This document shows positions 22,560-23,879 of a DNA stretch of 23,879 nt, one piece after another. Source of the stretch: Pseudomonadota bacterium (lineage in GTDB: Bacteria > Pseudomonadota > Alphaproteobacteria > Caulobacterales > Caulobacteraceae); the NCBI GenBank assembly GCA_023390245.1, contig JAEWDF010000122.1, forward strand, positions 1 through 23,879. The letters run 5' to 3'. Positions within the stretch are counted from its first letter, which is position 1; each line of letters begins with the position of its first letter. Under the pieces are notes generated by a model. The model saw only the letters and a list, made by a program, of their open reading frames with translations, had not been told where the DNA came from and ran no database searches. The translations under genes and the position numbers were made by a program.

Positions 22560-23103
22560 GAGCCGACCTCCCGCCTTGGTCCGCCGGCGAAAGCCGGGCG
22601 CGGAGTTTATCCAGACCACGTTTGACATGGGATTTCACCGTTCCGAGCGGCAAATTCATGGCCGCCGCGATTTCCGGGTGGGACAGGCCCGCGCCGTGGC
22701 ACAGGGACACGCACACCCGCTCGGTTTCACCGAGCGTCTTCAGGGCCTCGTCCAGGTCCATGACGCCGGCGTGGTCGATGACGACATCGGCCTCCTCGGC
22801 CTCCGTCTCGGCGACGTAGCGGGCTTCGCGGGCGACGCGCTTCAGGTAGAGGCGTGCGGCGATCTTCTTGATCCAGCCGGCGAAGGTCCCCTGCCCCCGG
22901 AACTCGGCGCAGCGCTGGAAGCCCTGGAGGAAGGCGTCCTGCGCCACGTCGTCGGCCAGGGACGGCGCCGCGCCCATGCGGCGCAGCAGCCCCCGAACCG
23001 CCGACCCGTGCCGCCGGACCAGTTCCCCGTATTCCCGCCGCCCGCCGGCGGCCGCCTGGGCCGCCAGCTCGACGTCGTGGAGGTCTCGCAAGGATGGTTT
23101 CAT
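22549..23103 (-). CDS. ECF-type RNA polymerase sigma factor
   Basis: The 184-residue protein has the two-domain layout of extracytoplasmic-function sigma factors. Region 2 spans about residues 20-85, with YGELVRRHGSAVRGLLRRMG, ADDVAQDAFLQGFQ and FAGWIKKIAARLYLKRV. Region 4 near the C-terminus has DEALKTLGETERVCVSLCHG followed by the helix-turn-helix LSHPEIAAAMNLPLGTVKSH, VKRGLDKLRARL. The linker is short and there is no region 1 or 3. The ATG at 23103 has AGGGGG upstream. It lies 26 bp after a DUF6249 gene and overlaps the downstream two-helix membrane protein by 11 nt. The subgroup is not assigned. The regulon is unknown, and no clear autoregulatory ECF promoter was found. Confidence 0.93.
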   Translation of the reverse strand: MKPSLRDLHDVELAAQAAAGGRREYGELVRRHGSAVRGLLRRMGAAPSLADDVAQDAFLQGFQRCAEFRGQGTFAGWIKKIAARLYLKRVAREARYVAETEAEEADVVIDHAGVMDLDEALKTLGETERVCVSLCHGAGLSHPEIAAAMNLPLGTVKSHVKRGLDKLRARLSPADQGGRSAHVG

Positions 23104-23129
23104 GACGGGATCCCCCTGATGATCCGTCG

Positions 23130-23531
23130 TCAGTCCTTGGTCGGGTTGAAGAAGCTCAGGATGATGAAGGCGACGCCGATGGTGATCGGCACGCAGGCGA
23201 TCCCCAGCAGGCCATTGTCGAACGGACCGTCATGCCAGCCATCGTCGCCCAATTCGTTGACCACCGAAAAGGCCGCCAGGCCGACGCCGGTCGCCAGCCA
23301 GACGACGCCGCGACGGATGTCCTTCAGACGCGACGGCAGGCTCTTCTGCACGTCCTTGGTCATGGCGTCGACCAGTTCGGGCGGCAGCGGCTGTCCCCGA
23401 TCGATGGCCGTTCGCACCGTCTGTTGCATGTCCTTCTTCTCACGGTACTTGAGGAAGGTCGGCCCGACGATGATGGCCGTGATGGTGCCGAAGACGGCGA
23501 AGATGGCGAAGATCGGAATGAAGTCCTGCAT
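23130..23531 (-). CDS. DUF6249 family membrane protein
   Basis: The 133-residue product has three hydrophobic segments: IPIFAIFAVFGTITAIIVGP at the N-terminus, GVVWLATGVGLAAFSVV in the middle and IACVPITIGVAFIILSFF at the end. Between the first and second lies a cytosolic stretch with YREKKDMQQTVRTAIDRGQP and LPPELVDAM, which I associate with the DUF6249 family. The function of that family is not known to me. It is the first gene of the operon, 26 bp ahead of the sigma factor, and the family recurs next to ECF sigma genes in my recollection. It could be a sensor or modulator of the sigma pathway, but that is speculation. The start has AGGGG at 9 nt. Confidence 0.8.
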   Translation of the reverse strand: MQDFIPIFAIFAVFGTITAIIVGPTFLKYREKKDMQQTVRTAIDRGQPLPPELVDAMTKDVQKSLPSRLKDIRRGVVWLATGVGLAAFSVVNELGDDGWHDGPFDNGLLGIACVPITIGVAFIILSFFNPTKD

Positions 23532-23569
23532 GGCGCGAGCCCCTGTTGTCCCGTTGGCCAGCCTGATGC

Positions 23570-23597
23570 GGCGGCCTTCTGATCACAAGAGGCCGCC
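23570..23597 (-). other. Hairpin in the gap upstream of the DUF6249 gene
   Basis: GGCGGCCT (23570-23577) pairs perfectly with AGGCCGCC (23590-23597) around a 12-nt loop containing TGATCA. No T-tract follows on either strand. It may be a weak terminator for the incoming minus-strand gene or an operator-like palindrome before the sigma operon. Confidence 0.35.
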
Positions 23598-23659
23598 GGA
23601 CGCGTTCCTGGATGCGGAGGCCTGGGTGAAATCTTCGTAAGGTTGGTTCGCCGGGGATT

Positions 23660-23879
23660 TCAGCCTTCGGGCGCCAGCCGGCCGGCCAGCCACAGGGCGA
23701 CGCCGGCGGCCACCGCCGCGCCGGCCGCGGCGGACAGGCCCGCGCCCACCGGAACCAGGCCGGCGACGATCGTCTCCAGCGCCGGATGGGCGGCCCAAAG
23801 GGCGACGCCGGCCACGCCCGCCCACGGCGCGAGCGCCGCGACCGAGGCCAGGGCGCGGCGCCGCGCGATCCGTTCGGCC
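23660..23879 (-). CDS. 3' end of an unidentified membrane protein (runs off the window)
   Basis: The minus strand from 23878 to the TGA at 23662-23660 gives 72 residues with no start codon in the window, so this is the C-terminus of a longer protein. It begins AERIARRRALASVAALAPWA, then has two hydrophobic segments (VAGVALWAAHPAL and AAGAAVAAGVALWLAGRLA) and ends PEG. The Ala/Gly richness and positive residues before the first helix suggest an inner-membrane protein. No family can be named. It is on the same strand as the DUF6249/sigma operon, 128 bp upstream of it. Confidence 0.55.
   Translation of the reverse strand, partial: AERIARRRALASVAALAPWAGVAGVALWAAHPALETIVAGLVPVGAGLSAAAGAAVAAGVALWLAGRLAPEG

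Noticed and set aside
1..23879. CRISPR array, prophage, insertion sequence or defence island
   Set aside because: No regularly spaced direct repeats, transposase, integrase, phage or defence-family proteins were seen. Gene content is core metabolism and translation.

Overview
The window looks like chromosomal core DNA of a high-GC alphaproteobacterium of the order Caulobacterales, most likely Brevundimonas or a close relative. The reasons are the very high GC at third codon positions, the protein sequences (EF-Tu, S6, L9, DnaB, RadA, PurF), the DUF6249/ECF-sigma pair, and promoters with TTGAC/TTGCG and GCTANA- or TATA-type elements. The genus is inferred from memory of protein families, not from a search.

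Layout. Positions 1-424 (minus strand) hold the start of tuf, preceded by tRNA-Gly(UCC) and tRNA-Tyr(GUA), all read from one promoter that overlaps the start codon of the divergent rlmB (575-1462). Positions 1459-4386 hold two leucine-catabolism genes on the minus strand, a methylglutaconyl-CoA hydratase-like crotonase and the methylcrotonyl-CoA carboxylase beta subunit, with a small DUF2200 gene between them on the plus strand. Positions 4387-4763 hold a 164-bp inverted-repeat element and the promoter and leader of the ribosomal operon rpsF-rpsR-rplI (4764-6012), which ends in a strong terminator. Positions 6065-6380 are a structured leader with a candidate 20-codon His/Arg-rich ORF, followed by a TonB-dependent receptor (6381-8786) and a small exported Rap1a/Tai4-like protein (8881-9243). 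Next come dnaB, a second inverted-repeat element, alr, a convergent Yip1-like membrane protein, and radA-cvpA-purF-VOC-SDR on the plus strand (12902-17618). Positions 17668-21951 form a minus-strand operon, yfgM-like > bamB > der > nudix, in the same core order as yfgM-bamB-der in enterobacteria. Positions 22155-23531 form a minus-strand operon, DUF6249 > ECF sigma factor > overlapping two-helix membrane protein. The window ends in the 3' part of an unidentified membrane protein.

Most of the window is housekeeping: translation (tuf, tRNAs, rlmB, S6/S18/L9, der), replication and repair (dnaB, radA), purine synthesis (purF), cell wall (alr) and outer-membrane assembly (bamB). The less explained parts are the leader upstream of the TonB receptor, the two palindromic intergenic elements, the sigma-factor operon without a recognisable zinc anti-sigma domain, and a repeated pattern of convergent genes whose stop codons share a palindrome. 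I saw no CRISPR array, insertion sequence, prophage or defence system, and no clear sign of a wholly new system.
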